A stretch of 64,000 bases of DNA from Nocardioides sp. JQ2195 (lineage in GTDB: Bacteria > Actinomycetota > Actinomycetes > Propionibacteriales > Nocardioidaceae): contig NZ_CP050902.1 in assembly GCF_012272695.1 (NCBI RefSeq), forward strand, positions 434,001-498,000, in the 5' to 3' direction. Positions within the stretch are counted from its first letter, which is position 1; each line of letters opens with the position of its first letter. Below are positions 7,591-15,613 of this stretch, in pieces. The position numbers and the translations under genes were made by a program. Below the pieces are notes generated by a model. The model saw nothing but the letters and a program-made list of their open reading frames with translations. It ran no database searches and had not been told where the DNA came from.

Positions 7591-8927
7591 ATGGACTCCG
7601 AATTGTGCGTGGTGGTGAGGTGGCCGCGGGGATCACGAACCGGGAAGGCGAGGTCGCGCTCGGTGGGGGACGGAGCGGCAGGAGCCGGCGCGTCCGGCTC
7701 CTCGGTGTGCACCGCGGCCAGGATCGCCAGCGCGAGGCCGGCCCACACGAAGCGGTCCCACAGTGAGTTCGTGATCACCGCGACGGCGGCGTAGGAGAGC
7801 GGCACGTAGCCCAGTCGGCGCAACGGCCCGGGCTGGAAGAGCGGGACGATGAAGTTCCACAACAGCATCACGAACGCCAGTGCACCGAAGATGCCGATGC
7901 CGACGGCGACCTGCAGATAGACGTTGTGCGCGTCGAGTGCGGTGATGTCGAATCCGTTGCCCTGCAAGGGTTTGGCGAGGAACTCCTCGATGCCGGTGGC
8001 GAACGCCTTCTCCCGGGCGAGGTCGGAGTAGGACGCCGTGGAGTCGCCCTTGAGCCGGGCCAGGGCCGAGCCCTCGCCGGCGACCGAGATCAACCAGTTG
8101 AGCGAGGCGATGCCCAGGAGCGCGGTCGAGACGACGAGGTAGGCCGACATCACCGATCGCTCGACCAGCGGATAGAGCAGCGCGAGCATCACCATCGCGA
8201 GCAGGGCGGCCCGGCTGCCGGACAGCACGGCGCTGGCCAGGGCCATGCCACCCCCGGACAGCACCAGGAACCGCATCCACCGGTTCTGGTGGCGCGACCA
8301 GAGGTGGATCAGCATCCCGAAGGCCATCAGCGCGCCGAGCGCGAAGAAGTTGGTGTGGGTGGTGAGTCCCAGGTAGCGCCCGTTGGGCTGCGGGCCGGTG
8401 ACGAAGCCGCCGAGAAGGCTGATCGTCGTGCCGGCCACGAACGACCAGGCCAGCCCGTCGACCAGCTTGACGGAGGGGCGCCACCACAGGAACAGGAGCG
8501 GGAGCACGACGACCGAGGCGACGAGCCGGAAGCCGTAGTTGAGGCTGATCAGCGGCGCCTCGTTGAGCAGCGACGCGACCACGGTGAGCACCAGGATCAG
8601 AGACCCCGCGACCGCGAACCCCATCGGCACCTTGGCCTTGCGCTGCAGCATGGTCGGGACCAGCAGCGCGAAGCCGGCAGCGAAGAACAGGTCGGAGAAC
8701 GTCACGAACGACACCGACTGCGAGGGTCGGACGTCGTTCATCGGGGCGAAGACCATCGCCGCGATCATGGCGAGGGTGCCCAGCCGGTCGGTGCCGAGGG
8801 TGATCAGCATGGTCAGGCCGACGGCGAGGACCACCGCAGCGATCATCCCGAAGGTGCCGAGGGTGGCCAACGCCAGCAGCCCGACCAGGGCCAGCAGCCC
8901 GGATCCGTAGGTGGCGATGGAGGTCAT
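7587..8927 (-). CDS. O-antigen ligase/Wzy-type polysaccharide polymerase
   Basis: The 446 residues contain about ten to twelve hydrophobic helices. A large central extracytoplasmic loop (SVAGEGSALARLKGDSTASYSDLAREKAFATGIEEFLAKPLQGNG..DAHNVYLQ) includes the conserved N/H-x-x-L-Q region of the Wzy_C/WaaL family. It would polymerise or transfer lipid-linked repeat units at the outer face of the membrane. The C-terminal tail is proline-rich and cytoplasmic. It lies between the autokinase gene (7 bp gap) and the FkbM gene (4-bp overlap). Sequence alone cannot separate polymerase from ligase. Confidence 0.82.
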   Translation of the reverse strand: MTSIATYGSGLLALVGLLALATLGTFGMIAAVVLAVGLTMLITLGTDRLGTLAMIAAMVFAPMNDVRPSQSVSFVTFSDLFFAAGFALLVPTMLQRKAKVPMGFAVAGSLILVLTVVASLLNEAPLISLNYGFRLVASVVVLPLLFLWWRPSVKLVDGLAWSFVAGTTISLLGGFVTGPQPNGRYLGLTTHTNFFALGALMAFGMLIHLWSRHQNRWMRFLVLSGGGMALASAVLSGSRAALLAMVMLALLYPLVERSVMSAYLVVSTALLGIASLNWLISVAGEGSALARLKGDSTASYSDLAREKAFATGIEEFLAKPLQGNGFDITALDAHNVYLQVAVGIGIFGALAFVMLLWNFIVPLFQPGPLRRLGYVPLSYAAVAVITNSLWDRFVWAGLALAILAAVHTEEPDAPAPAAPSPTERDLAFPVRDPRGHLTTTHNSESM

Positions 8928-8934
8928 CTGGGGA

Positions 8935-10320
8935 TCAGGGCTTCAGCGAAACCCAGCGGCCCGACTTGATCGCCGGGTCGGTCTCGTCGGCGTAGTAGTA
9001 GTAGTAGTCCTGCTGGCCGCGGCGCGGGGCCATGTTGACCACCACGCCGTAGAGACGGGCGTCGACCTGGTCGATGCGCTGGCAGGCGTCGTGGAGCTGC
9101 TCCTTGGTGGTCTTGCCGTGGCGGATGACCATCAGTGCACCGTCGGCGGCCCGGGCCAGGATCGCGGCGTCGGCGACCGGGAGCAGCGGGGGAGCGTCGA
9201 TGATGACGACGTCGTACATGTCGCGCATCTTGCGGATCAGGTCGCGGGTGGCGTTGGACTGCAGCACCTCGGTGGGGTTGGGCGGGATCGGGCCGCCGCC
9301 GAGGAAGTCGACGCCGGTGTCGCCGTGCTGCTGGATGCTGTCGACCAGCGAGCTCTTGCCGACCAGCACGGTGGTCAGGCCGACCTTGCCCTCGAGGCCG
9401 AGCAGCCCGGCCACGCGCGGTCGACGCAGGTCGCCGTCGACGAGCAGGACCCGGCGTCCGGCCTGGGCCAGGGCGATGGCGAGGTTGGTCGAGGTGGTGG
9501 TCTTGCCCTCGCCGGGCAGGGCGGAGGTGATCACGAACGACTTCGGCTGGGCGTCGAGGTCGAGGTAGTCGAGGTTGGTGCGCAGCACCCGGAACGCCTC
9601 GGCGCGTGGGGCGAACCCGTTGAGGTCGGTGAGCAGCGGGTGGGTCGGCACGTCGCTGTCGAAGCCGATGTTGGCGACCACGCCGGTCTCGGTGATCTTG
9701 CGGATGTCCTCGGCGGTCTTGACGGTGTTGTCGGTGATCTCGCGGAGGACGGCCACGCCGCAGCCGATGACCAGCCCGATCAGCCCGGCGACCGCGAGGT
9801 TGAGCAGGGTGCGCGGGGAGACCGGCTCGGCGTTGTAGCTGGCCGGGTCGGCCACCGTGGCCCGGATCGGGGTCGCGGCACGGTTCGGGGCGTCGATGCG
9901 GGTGATGTACTTCGTCAGCTGCTCGGCCTCGGACTGCGCGATGGCCTGGGCGATCTTGGGGTCCGGGTGGTTCACGGTGATGTCGATGATCACCGTCAGC
10001 GGCTCGACCTCGGCCTTGATCATGTCGGCCAGCTCGGAGGGGCTCTCCTCGAGGTTGAGCTCGCCGATCACCTTCTCCATGATCTCGCGGCTGGTGGCCA
10101 GGTCGGCGTACGACGAGACGCGGCCGGAGGAGACCAGGCTGGCGGCGATCGCCTCGGAGGAGTCCTCGACGTCGGTAGAGATGAAGACGCGGGCGTTCGA
10201 CTCGTACTTCGGGGTGACCAGGAACGAGTAGGCCCCGGCCGCCACGAGGGCGATCAGGAGGAGTGCGACGATCGTCTTCCAACGTCGACGAGCAGTGCGC
10301 AAGAGGTCTTTGAAGTCCAC
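8935..10320 (-). CDS. Wzz/Wzc-type chain-length regulator and BY-kinase fusion
   Basis: This 461-residue protein fuses a Wzz domain, with TM helices near residues 16-34 and 177-197, to a bacterial tyrosine kinase. Kinase motifs are Walker A SALPGEGKTTTST (about 268-280), Walker A' VLLVDGDLRRP and Walker B DVVIIDAPP. The C-terminus carries five consecutive tyrosines (Y439-Y443), the autophosphorylation cluster. Such kinases control polymer length and export through phosphorylation cycles. The counterpart phosphatase is at 13038. The gene leads the minus-strand operon. Confidence 0.92.
   Translation of the reverse strand: MDFKDLLRTARRRWKTIVALLLIALVAAGAYSFLVTPKYESNARVFISTDVEDSSEAIAASLVSSGRVSSYADLATSREIMEKVIGELNLEESPSELADMIKAEVEPLTVIIDITVNHPDPKIAQAIAQSEAEQLTKYITRIDAPNRAATPIRATVADPASYNAEPVSPRTLLNLAVAGLIGLVIGCGVAVLREITDNTVKTAEDIRKITETGVVANIGFDSDVPTHPLLTDLNGFAPRAEAFRVLRTNLDYLDLDAQPKSFVITSALPGEGKTTTSTNLAIALAQAGRRVLLVDGDLRRPRVAGLLGLEGKVGLTTVLVGKSSLVDSIQQHGDTGVDFLGGGPIPPNPTEVLQSNATRDLIRKMRDMYDVVIIDAPPLLPVADAAILARAADGALMVIRHGKTTKEQLHDACQRIDQVDARLYGVVVNMAPRRGQQDYYYYYADETDPAIKSGRWVSLKP
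8992..9006 (-). repeat. Five tandem TAC codons in the kinase tyrosine tail
   Basis: Five identical GTA triplets on the plus strand encode Tyr439-443. A pure trinucleotide run can slip in replication, which would add or remove a phosphorylatable tyrosine without changing frame. Confidence 0.85.
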
Positions 10321-10437
10321 GCCGAGCCTTTGGGGTAGATGTGCTGTCGCCGACTCAACGAAGTCTAGGCCGTTCCGTTACTCCGCGTGGCCCGTCCGCG
10401 CAGTGTTCTCCCCGTCGCTTCTGGCAGCATGCTGACC

Positions 10438-11268
10438 ATGTCTGCATCCCTCCTGATCACGGTCGCGCCCACCGGCGCCGAGACCGCCAAGGCTGATTGC
10501 CCGCAGCTGCCCACCACGCTCGAGGAGCTCGTCGCCACCGCGAAGGAGTGCCGGGCGGCCGGGGCGGCGATGATCCACGTCCACATCCGCGACGACGAGC
10601 ACCGTCCAACCCTCGACGGCACTCGGCTCAAGGACACCGTCGACGCGCTGCGCTCGGAGACCGACCTGGTCGTCCAGCTCTCCACCGGCGGCTCGGTCCA
10701 CGACCCGCTCGAGCAGCGGTTGAAGGTGCTCGACGCGGCGCCCGACTCCTGCTCGTTGACGATGGGTACGACGAACTTCGGCGACGACGTCTTCCTCAAC
10801 CCGTGGCCGTTCATCTGCGACCTCTACCAGCTCTCCCAGGAGCGCGAGGTGGTGCCGGAGTTCGAGCTCTTCGACCTCGGCCACGTGCACGCGCTCAGCC
10901 GGCTGCTGGCCAGGTTCGGCCTGCCGTACGGCGGCAAGGTGCACGTCGACCTGGTGATGGGCGTGCCCGGTGGCATGCCCGGTACGGCGGACGCGTTGGT
11001 CGCCGCGGTGGCGGCACTTCCGGCGGAGGTGACCAGCTGGGGTGCCACCGGCATCGGTCGCAGCACCCTGTCGGTGGGCCTCGCCTCGTTGGCCAAGGGT
11101 GGCCACCTGCGCGTCGGCATGGAGGACGTGCTCACCCTCGCCAAGGGGGTGCCGGTCGAGTCGAACGCCCAGCTCGTCGAGCGGGCGGTGGCGATGGGCG
11201 AGCTGGCCCAGCGCACCCCGATGACGCCCGACGAGGCGCGGGCGCTGCTCGGCACCCGCCCCCTCTGA
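10438..11268 (+). CDS. 3-keto-5-aminohexanoate cleavage (BKACE, DUF849) family enzyme
   Basis: The protein of about 276 residues has the BKACE zinc site IHVHIRD. Other family motifs are QLSTGGSVHDP, MGTTNFGDDVF, PEFELFDLGHV, HVDLVMGVPGGMPGT and GHLRVGMEDV. BKACE enzymes condense a beta-keto acid with acetyl-CoA to give acetoacetate and a CoA ester; the substrate cannot be read from sequence. I chose ATG 10438 because it begins the first strand directly (MSASLLITVAPTG); ATG 10429 is an alternative. It is divergent from the autokinase operon and sits oddly within polysaccharide genes. Confidence 0.85.
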   Translation: MSASLLITVAPTGAETAKADCPQLPTTLEELVATAKECRAAGAAMIHVHIRDDEHRPTLDGTRLKDTVDALRSETDLVVQLSTGGSVHDPLEQRLKVLDAAPDSCSLTMGTTNFGDDVFLNPWPFICDLYQLSQEREVVPEFELFDLGHVHALSRLLARFGLPYGGKVHVDLVMGVPGGMPGTADALVAAVAALPAEVTSWGATGIGRSTLSVGLASLAKGGHLRVGMEDVLTLAKGVPVESNAQLVERAVAMGELAQRTPMTPDEARALLGTRPL

Positions 11269-11306
11269 GGGGGCCGGTCCGGCCGCCAGGCGCCTGCCCC
11301 ACTCCA

Positions 11307-11338
11307 GTCTGCTGCTGGTGGTGACCCACCCGGCAGAC
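11307..11338 (+). terminator. Hairpin after the BKACE gene
   Basis: Arms GTCTGC and GCAGAC enclose a second pairing GGTGG/CCACC. It lies about 40 bp after the BKACE stop and before the sugar transferase gene. There is no T-tract; the terminator role is inferred from position. Confidence 0.45.
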
Positions 11339-11424
11339 GTGAGAAGCCGGTGAGATGAGGCCGTGACCTCCACGGGGAGGTGTCGTTGACCCATCCGGAG
11401 CCACCCTTCGGAATGAGGTCGAGG

Positions 11425-13008
11425 ATGACGGAGTTCGCCTCCCGCGCGGATGTCGCTGAGCCGCCGTCGCCTGCGCTCACGGAGAGCGACCTCGAGCTGC
11501 TGCCGGCCCCGAGGCTCGACCCCGTCGACACCCCGCCGACCAGTGACCTCGACGACCCACCGAGGAGCAGCCCGCTGGCCGGCCGGCTCAGGAACGTGGT
11601 CGCCTTCGTCGCCCTGGCCGACGTGCTCGTCCTGGCCCTGAGCGCCGTCATCGCGGTCTCGTTCCGGGCCCAGCTCGACGGGGTGCTCGAGAAGGACACC
11701 TACCTCGAGTTCGCGGTGCTCAACGGCACCGCCCCGTTCGTGTTCCTGATCTGGATGGCGTGCCTGGCCCTGTCCGGTGCCTACGCCCGCCGCATCCTCG
11801 GGGGCGGCACCGAGGAGTTCCGTCGGGTGGCGGTGGCCTCGTTGATGGCGATCGGTGCCGTGGGCACCGTCTCGTTCCTCAGCCGCAGCACCATCTCGCG
11901 GGGCTACGTGATCCTCTGCTTCGTCGTCGGCACCCTGCTGCTGCTCGCCACCCGCTATGCCCTGCGCAAGGTGCTGCACGCGTTGCGCCAGCGCGGCAGG
12001 CTGCACGCCCGGGTGGTCGCGGTGTGCAGCCCCGAGGCGCTCGACGAGGTGAAGACCAGCCTGGAGCGACTGTCGTGGGCCGGCTACACGCTGGTCGGCG
12101 CGTGCGTGCCCTCCCACCACCTCGGTCAGCTCACCGAGAAGCAGCTGCGTGAGCAGCCGGTGCCGATCCTGGGTGGCAGCGACGACGTGGTCGGCGCCTG
12201 CCGGGTGACCGGTGCCGACACGGTGCTGGTGGCCGGTGGCGGCCACAGCTCCTCGCAGGCGCTGCGGCGGATCGGCTGGCAGCTGGAGAACCTCGACGTC
12301 GACCTCGTCGTCGTCCCCGGGCTGATCGACGTCGCCGGCCCCCGCATCCACATGCGCCAGGTCGGCGGCCTGCCGCTGGTGCACGTCGACAAGCCCCAGG
12401 TCGGTCGGGCTGCCGGGCTCACCAAGCGCATCTTCGACCTCGTCGTGGCCTCGGCCATGCTGCTGGTCTTCGCCCCGGTGATGGCCGTCATCGCGCTGGC
12501 CATCAAGCTCCAGGACGGCGGCCCGGTGTTCTACCGCCAGTGCCGCAGCGGTCGTGACAACGAGACCTTCGGGATGTGGAAGTTCCGCTCGATGGTGGTC
12601 GACGCCGACCGCAGGCTGGCCGAGGTGGCGGCACTCAACGACGCCGACGGCGTGCTGTTCAAGCTCAAGGACGACCCGCGGGTCACCCGCTTGGGCAGGG
12701 TGCTGCGCAAGTACTCCCTCGACGAGATCCCGCAGCTGTTCAACGTGCTGGCCAACCAGATGAGCGTGGTCGGGCCCCGCCCACCGCTGCCCACCGAGGT
12801 GGCCGACTATCCGGTCGACATGCACCGACGGCTGCTGGTGCGCCCCGGGCTGACCGGCCTGTGGCAGGTCTCCGGGCGCAGCGACCTGCCGTTCGACGAG
12901 GCGGTCCGGATGGACCTCTACTACGTCGACAACTGGTCCTTGATCGGCGACGTGATCATCCTGCTGAAGACCGTGCGTGCGGTGCTGCTCTCGAAGGGCG
13001 CCTACTGA
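11425..13008 (+). CDS. Polyprenyl-phosphate sugar-1-phosphate transferase (WbaP/WcaJ type)
   Basis: A 527-residue membrane protein: a proline-rich cytoplasmic N-terminus, four TM helices (about 60-200), a CoA-binding-like middle domain, and a fifth hydrophobic segment. The C-terminal bacterial sugar transferase domain starts near residue 333 (KRIFDLVVASAMLLVFAP, VFYRQCRSGRDNETFGMWKFRSM, SLDEIPQLFNVL, SVVGPRPPLPTEV, RPGLTGLWQVSGRS). It should load the first sugar phosphate onto undecaprenyl phosphate and so start the polymer. ATG 11425 has an upstream GAGG; ATG 11413 and GTG 11380 are in-frame alternatives. Confidence 0.88.
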   Translation: MTEFASRADVAEPPSPALTESDLELLPAPRLDPVDTPPTSDLDDPPRSSPLAGRLRNVVAFVALADVLVLALSAVIAVSFRAQLDGVLEKDTYLEFAVLNGTAPFVFLIWMACLALSGAYARRILGGGTEEFRRVAVASLMAIGAVGTVSFLSRSTISRGYVILCFVVGTLLLLATRYALRKVLHALRQRGRLHARVVAVCSPEALDEVKTSLERLSWAGYTLVGACVPSHHLGQLTEKQLREQPVPILGGSDDVVGACRVTGADTVLVAGGGHSSSQALRRIGWQLENLDVDLVVVPGLIDVAGPRIHMRQVGGLPLVHVDKPQVGRAAGLTKRIFDLVVASAMLLVFAPVMAVIALAIKLQDGGPVFYRQCRSGRDNETFGMWKFRSMVVDADRRLAEVAALNDADGVLFKLKDDPRVTRLGRVLRKYSLDEIPQLFNVLANQMSVVGPRPPLPTEVADYPVDMHRRLLVRPGLTGLWQVSGRSDLPFDEAVRMDLYYVDNWSLIGDVIILLKTVRAVLLSKGAY

Positions 13009-13025
13009 GGCGACAACGCCGCGGC

Positions 13026-13040
13026 TAGCCTTGCCCGGTG
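13026..13040 (+). promoter_or_regulatory. Leaderless-type -10 for the phosphatase gene
   Basis: TAGCCT at 13026-13031 is followed by six bases and GTG 13038, placing the expected transcript start at or next to the start codon. No Shine-Dalgarno sequence is present. Confidence 0.5.
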
Positions 13041-13634
13041 AGCTTCTCGGTCCTGTTCGTCTGCATCGGCAACGTGTGCCGCTCCCCGTTCGGTGAGCGC
13101 TTGTTGCGGCACCGGCTCGACGAGCTGGGCATCGGGGACGACTACACCGTGACCAGTGCCGGCGTACGTGCCCTGCGTGGACGGCCGATGCACCCGGAGT
13201 CCGCCCGCACGCTGGCCGAGCGCGGCGGGTCGGCCGACGGCTTCGTGGCTCGGCAGCTCAGCTCCGAGCTGGCCGACGGGGCCGACCTGGTCCTGGCCGC
13301 GACCCGCGACATCCGCTCACGCCTGCTCGAGGACGCACCCGGCTCGCTGCGTCGCGCCTTCACCGTGCGCGAGTTCGTCTCCCTGGCGGAGGCCCACCGC
13401 GCAGCCGGAGAAGGTCAGTCCGGTGCGCGGGCTGCCAGGCCGCCGGCACCTGATCGCTCCTCGGCACTGGCGAAGGTGGTCGAGGACTGCTCGCGCGGCC
13501 GAGGAATCCTGCGACTCGACGACGTCGACATCACCGACCCGATCGGGCGGTCTCCGCAGACCTACGACTCAGTGGCAGAGCTCATGGACGAGCAGGTCTC
13601 GAGGCTCGCCCAGGTGTTGCACGATCCGTTGTGA
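13038..13634 (+). CDS. Low-molecular-weight protein tyrosine phosphatase (Wzb-like)
   Basis: This 198-residue protein has the P-loop CIGNVCRS near the N-terminus (nucleophile Cys9, Arg15) and the general-acid Asp in DITDPIGRSPQTYD. It should dephosphorylate the tyrosine tail of the kinase encoded at 8935-10320, the usual Wzb/Wzc pairing; the pairing is inferred from linkage. It is longer than typical 150-residue LMW-PTPs because of an Ala/Arg/Pro-rich insert around residues 125-150. It follows the sugar transferase by 29 bp. Confidence 0.9.
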   Translation: MSFSVLFVCIGNVCRSPFGERLLRHRLDELGIGDDYTVTSAGVRALRGRPMHPESARTLAERGGSADGFVARQLSSELADGADLVLAATRDIRSRLLEDAPGSLRRAFTVREFVSLAEAHRAAGEGQSGARAARPPAPDRSSALAKVVEDCSRGRGILRLDDVDITDPIGRSPQTYDSVAELMDEQVSRLAQVLHDPL

Positions 13635-13638
13635 CCAC

Positions 13639-14001
13639 TCAGTAGACGAGCGCCTGGACGCCCTCGCCGAGTGCCTCCTCGACGAACACGGGAGCCCCGG
13701 CCACGCGGATGCCGGGCAGGGTGTCCTCGGGCGTGATCGACCGTCGGTCGGCGCACTGGGTGCACAGCGTCACCCGGCCGGCCTCGCGGACGCTGGCCAG
13801 CAGGTCGGCCAGCGGGGCAGCCAGGGGCAGGGAGAACTCCTCCGCCTTGCCGGGTACGGCGAACCACGCGGCCTCGCCGGTCAACCACAGGCTGACGTCG
13901 ATGCCCGAGACGGCGGCCGTGGAGGCCACGGTGAAGGCCTGGTTGCAGCGCTCGGGGTCCTCGCTGCCGCAGGTCACCTTGATCACAAGTTTGCGAGCCA
14001 T
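13639..14001 (-). CDS. DsrE/DsrF-like family protein
   Basis: The 120-residue protein MARKLVIKVTCGSEDPERCNQAF has alternating beta-alpha structure and the LTGEAAWFAVPGKAEEF and VTLCTQCADRR segments of DsrE-like proteins. DsrE proteins relay sulfur or act as small accessory proteins; the role here is unknown. Cys residues in TCGSED and LCTQC may be functional. ATG 14001 starts directly at the first beta-strand; the frame stays open further upstream but shows no coding character. It converges with the phosphatase gene, with 4 bp between stops. Confidence 0.75.
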   Translation of the reverse strand: MARKLVIKVTCGSEDPERCNQAFTVASTAAVSGIDVSLWLTGEAAWFAVPGKAEEFSLPLAAPLADLLASVREAGRVTLCTQCADRRSITPEDTLPGIRVAGAPVFVEEALGEGVQALVY

Positions 14002-14080
14002 GTTTGAAACCCTAGGCGGTGGACAGGATGCCCGCGCCGGACCAAGGGGGTTCGTCTCGGGGACAGAGAAACGGGAACAC

Positions 14081-14461
14081 ATGCGCAACGTCTTCATCCA
14101 GGGCCTGGCCGCCGCCTCCCTGGTCATCGCGACCACCGGAACGGTCGGACTCGCCAGCTCGTCCGCATCTGCTGCGACCACGGCCGTGTCGGCACCGGTC
14201 GCCTCGCAGGTCGTGGCACAGGCCGGCTGCGTGTCGAAGAAGGAGTTCCGGAAGGTCAAGAAGGGCATGACCAAGGCCAAGGTCGCGCGCATCTTCGGCA
14301 CCAAGGGCACGCTGGCGCAGCGGGTCAAGGACGGTCGCCGCACCATCGAGTCGCGTGGCTACAAGGGCTGCCCCAAGTACTCGTCGGTGGGCGTCGCCTT
14401 CATCAAGAAGGGCGACGGCAAGTACAAGCTGGCCAACAAGCTCGCCTCCTGGCAGCTCTGA
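14081..14461 (+). CDS. Small secreted BLIP/SmpA-like protein
   Basis: The 126-residue product starts MRNVFIQGLAAASLVIATTG and ends its signal peptide near SASAATT, so it is exported. The mature part has GCVSKKEFRKVKKGMTKAKVARIFGTKG and a later GCPKYSSVGVAF. This pattern, a short helix-turn-helix followed by strands with two cysteines, is seen in the beta-lactamase-inhibitor-like/SmpA-OmlA fold. Function unknown. A GGGACAGAGAAACGGG purine stretch precedes ATG 14081. Confidence 0.7.
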   Translation: MRNVFIQGLAAASLVIATTGTVGLASSSASAATTAVSAPVASQVVAQAGCVSKKEFRKVKKGMTKAKVARIFGTKGTLAQRVKDGRRTIESRGYKGCPKYSSVGVAFIKKGDGKYKLANKLASWQL

Positions 14462-14500
14462 CCAGTCGTGCGGTTGTCGGGGGGCAGGACGGGCAGGACC

Positions 14501-14516
14501 TACACTGGCGCCCATG
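14501..14516 (+). promoter_or_regulatory. Leaderless-type -10 for nitrobindin
   Basis: TACACT at 14501-14506, seven bases, then ATG 14514. No RBS is visible ahead of the ATG. Confidence 0.5.
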
Positions 14517-15008
14517 CCGTTCGAGCTCCCTGACAACCTGCACCCCGACTGCGCCCCCATCGCCTGGATGCTGGGCACCTGGCGTGGCAACGGCCACGGC
14601 GACTACCCGACGATCGACAAGTTCGAGTTCGGCCAGGAGCTGATCTTCACCCACGACGGTCGGCCGTTCTTCCACTACATGGCGCGGGCCTGGGTCGTCG
14701 ACGACGAGGGCAGCAAGGTCCGCGACGCCGCCGTGGAGACCGGCTTCGTGCGCTGCCGGCCCGAGGGCAAGGTCGAGGTCGTGATGACGCACAACACCGG
14801 CTTCGTCGAGGTCTGGTACGGCACCGCAGGCGAGGCCCGCATGGAGATCGCCACCGACGCGATCGTGCGGACCGAGAGCGCCAAGGAGTACACCGCCGGC
14901 AAGCGGCTCTACGGCAACGTCGAGGGCGACCTGCTCTACGCGTTCGACATGGCCGCGATGGGCCAGCCCCTGCAGCCGCACATCTGGGCCCGCCTGCAGA
15001 GGCAGTGA
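14514..15008 (+). CDS. Nitrobindin-type heme protein (FABP-like, DUF1794)
   Basis: The 164-residue beta-barrel protein begins MPFELPDNLHPDCAPIAWMLGTWRGNG, containing the GxWxGxG motif of nitrobindins. It ends QPHIWARLQRQ, whose His is the expected proximal ligand of ferric heme b. Nitrobindins bind NO and isomerise peroxynitrite in the cytosol. The length is normal. It precedes a fur-type regulator by 30 bp, so they may share a transcript; a link to redox or metal stress is inferred. Confidence 0.87.
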   Translation: MPFELPDNLHPDCAPIAWMLGTWRGNGHGDYPTIDKFEFGQELIFTHDGRPFFHYMARAWVVDDEGSKVRDAAVETGFVRCRPEGKVEVVMTHNTGFVEVWYGTAGEARMEIATDAIVRTESAKEYTAGKRLYGNVEGDLLYAFDMAAMGQPLQPHIWARLQRQ

Positions 15009-15038
15009 TCCGCAGGTGAACGGCAGGGAGCCACGACG

Positions 15039-15461
15039 ATGAGTGACGACTTCGCCGAACGGATCCGCTCCAGCGGGAAGCGGATGACACCCCAGCGCGA
15101 GCTGATCCTGCGTGCCGTCGACACCCTGGGCCACGCCACCCCCGAGCAGCTGCTGGCCGAGGTGCACAAGCACTCCCGGGCGGTGAACCTCTCGACGGTC
15201 TATCGCAACCTCGAGGTGCTCGAGGAGCTCGGCCTGGTGCGCCACATGCATCTGAGCGATCGGGCTCCGACCTACCACTCGGTCGGCGGCGCGGAGCACT
15301 TCCACCTGATCTGTCGCGGCTGCGAGAAGGTCATCTCGGTCGATCCCGAGGTGGTCGAGCAGCTCTCCGGCCGGTTGCAGCAGGACTTCGGCTTCCTGCC
15401 CGACATCGGGCACCTGACGGTGTTCGGGAGCTGCGCCGACTGCCGAGACGCACCGGCCTGA
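15039..15461 (+). CDS. Fur family metal- or redox-responsive repressor
   Basis: This 140-residue protein has the Fur winged helix (KRMTPQRELILRAVDTLGHATPEQLLAEV, then VNLSTVYRNLEVLEELGLV). The dimerisation domain holds the metal ligands HMHLSDRAPTYHSVGGAEHFHLICRGCEKV, and the C-terminal CADC completes a CxxC zinc pair. Fur, Zur, PerR and Nur cannot be separated without alignment. An RBS-like GGGAGCC precedes ATG 15039. Confidence 0.88.
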   Translation: MSDDFAERIRSSGKRMTPQRELILRAVDTLGHATPEQLLAEVHKHSRAVNLSTVYRNLEVLEELGLVRHMHLSDRAPTYHSVGGAEHFHLICRGCEKVISVDPEVVEQLSGRLQQDFGFLPDIGHLTVFGSCADCRDAPA

Positions 15462-15492
15462 TCCCGGGGCCGAGTCGCTCCGAGCACGAAGA

Positions 15493-15533
15493 TGCGGACC
15501 GCAGCCCAATCGGGGGTGGGGCTGCGATCCGCA
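15493..15533 (+). terminator. Hairpin after the fur-type gene
   Basis: Fifteen-base arms starting TGCGGACCGCAGCCC pair with GGGCTGCGATCCGCA with a single mismatch, around a loop of about eleven bases. It lies 31 bp after the Fur stop. Confidence 0.75.
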
Positions 15534-15598
15534 CCAACCACACACAGTAGCGACCCGGTGAAAATTTGACGAGGAGCCACGGGGAACCGGGCGGCGCG

Positions 15599-15613
15599 TA
15601 GGCTGGGGCCGTG
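15599..15613 (+). promoter_or_regulatory. Leaderless-type -10 for ygfZ
   Basis: TAGGCT at 15599-15604 is followed by GGGGCC and then GTG 15611. The spacing matches a transcript beginning at the start codon. Confidence 0.5.
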
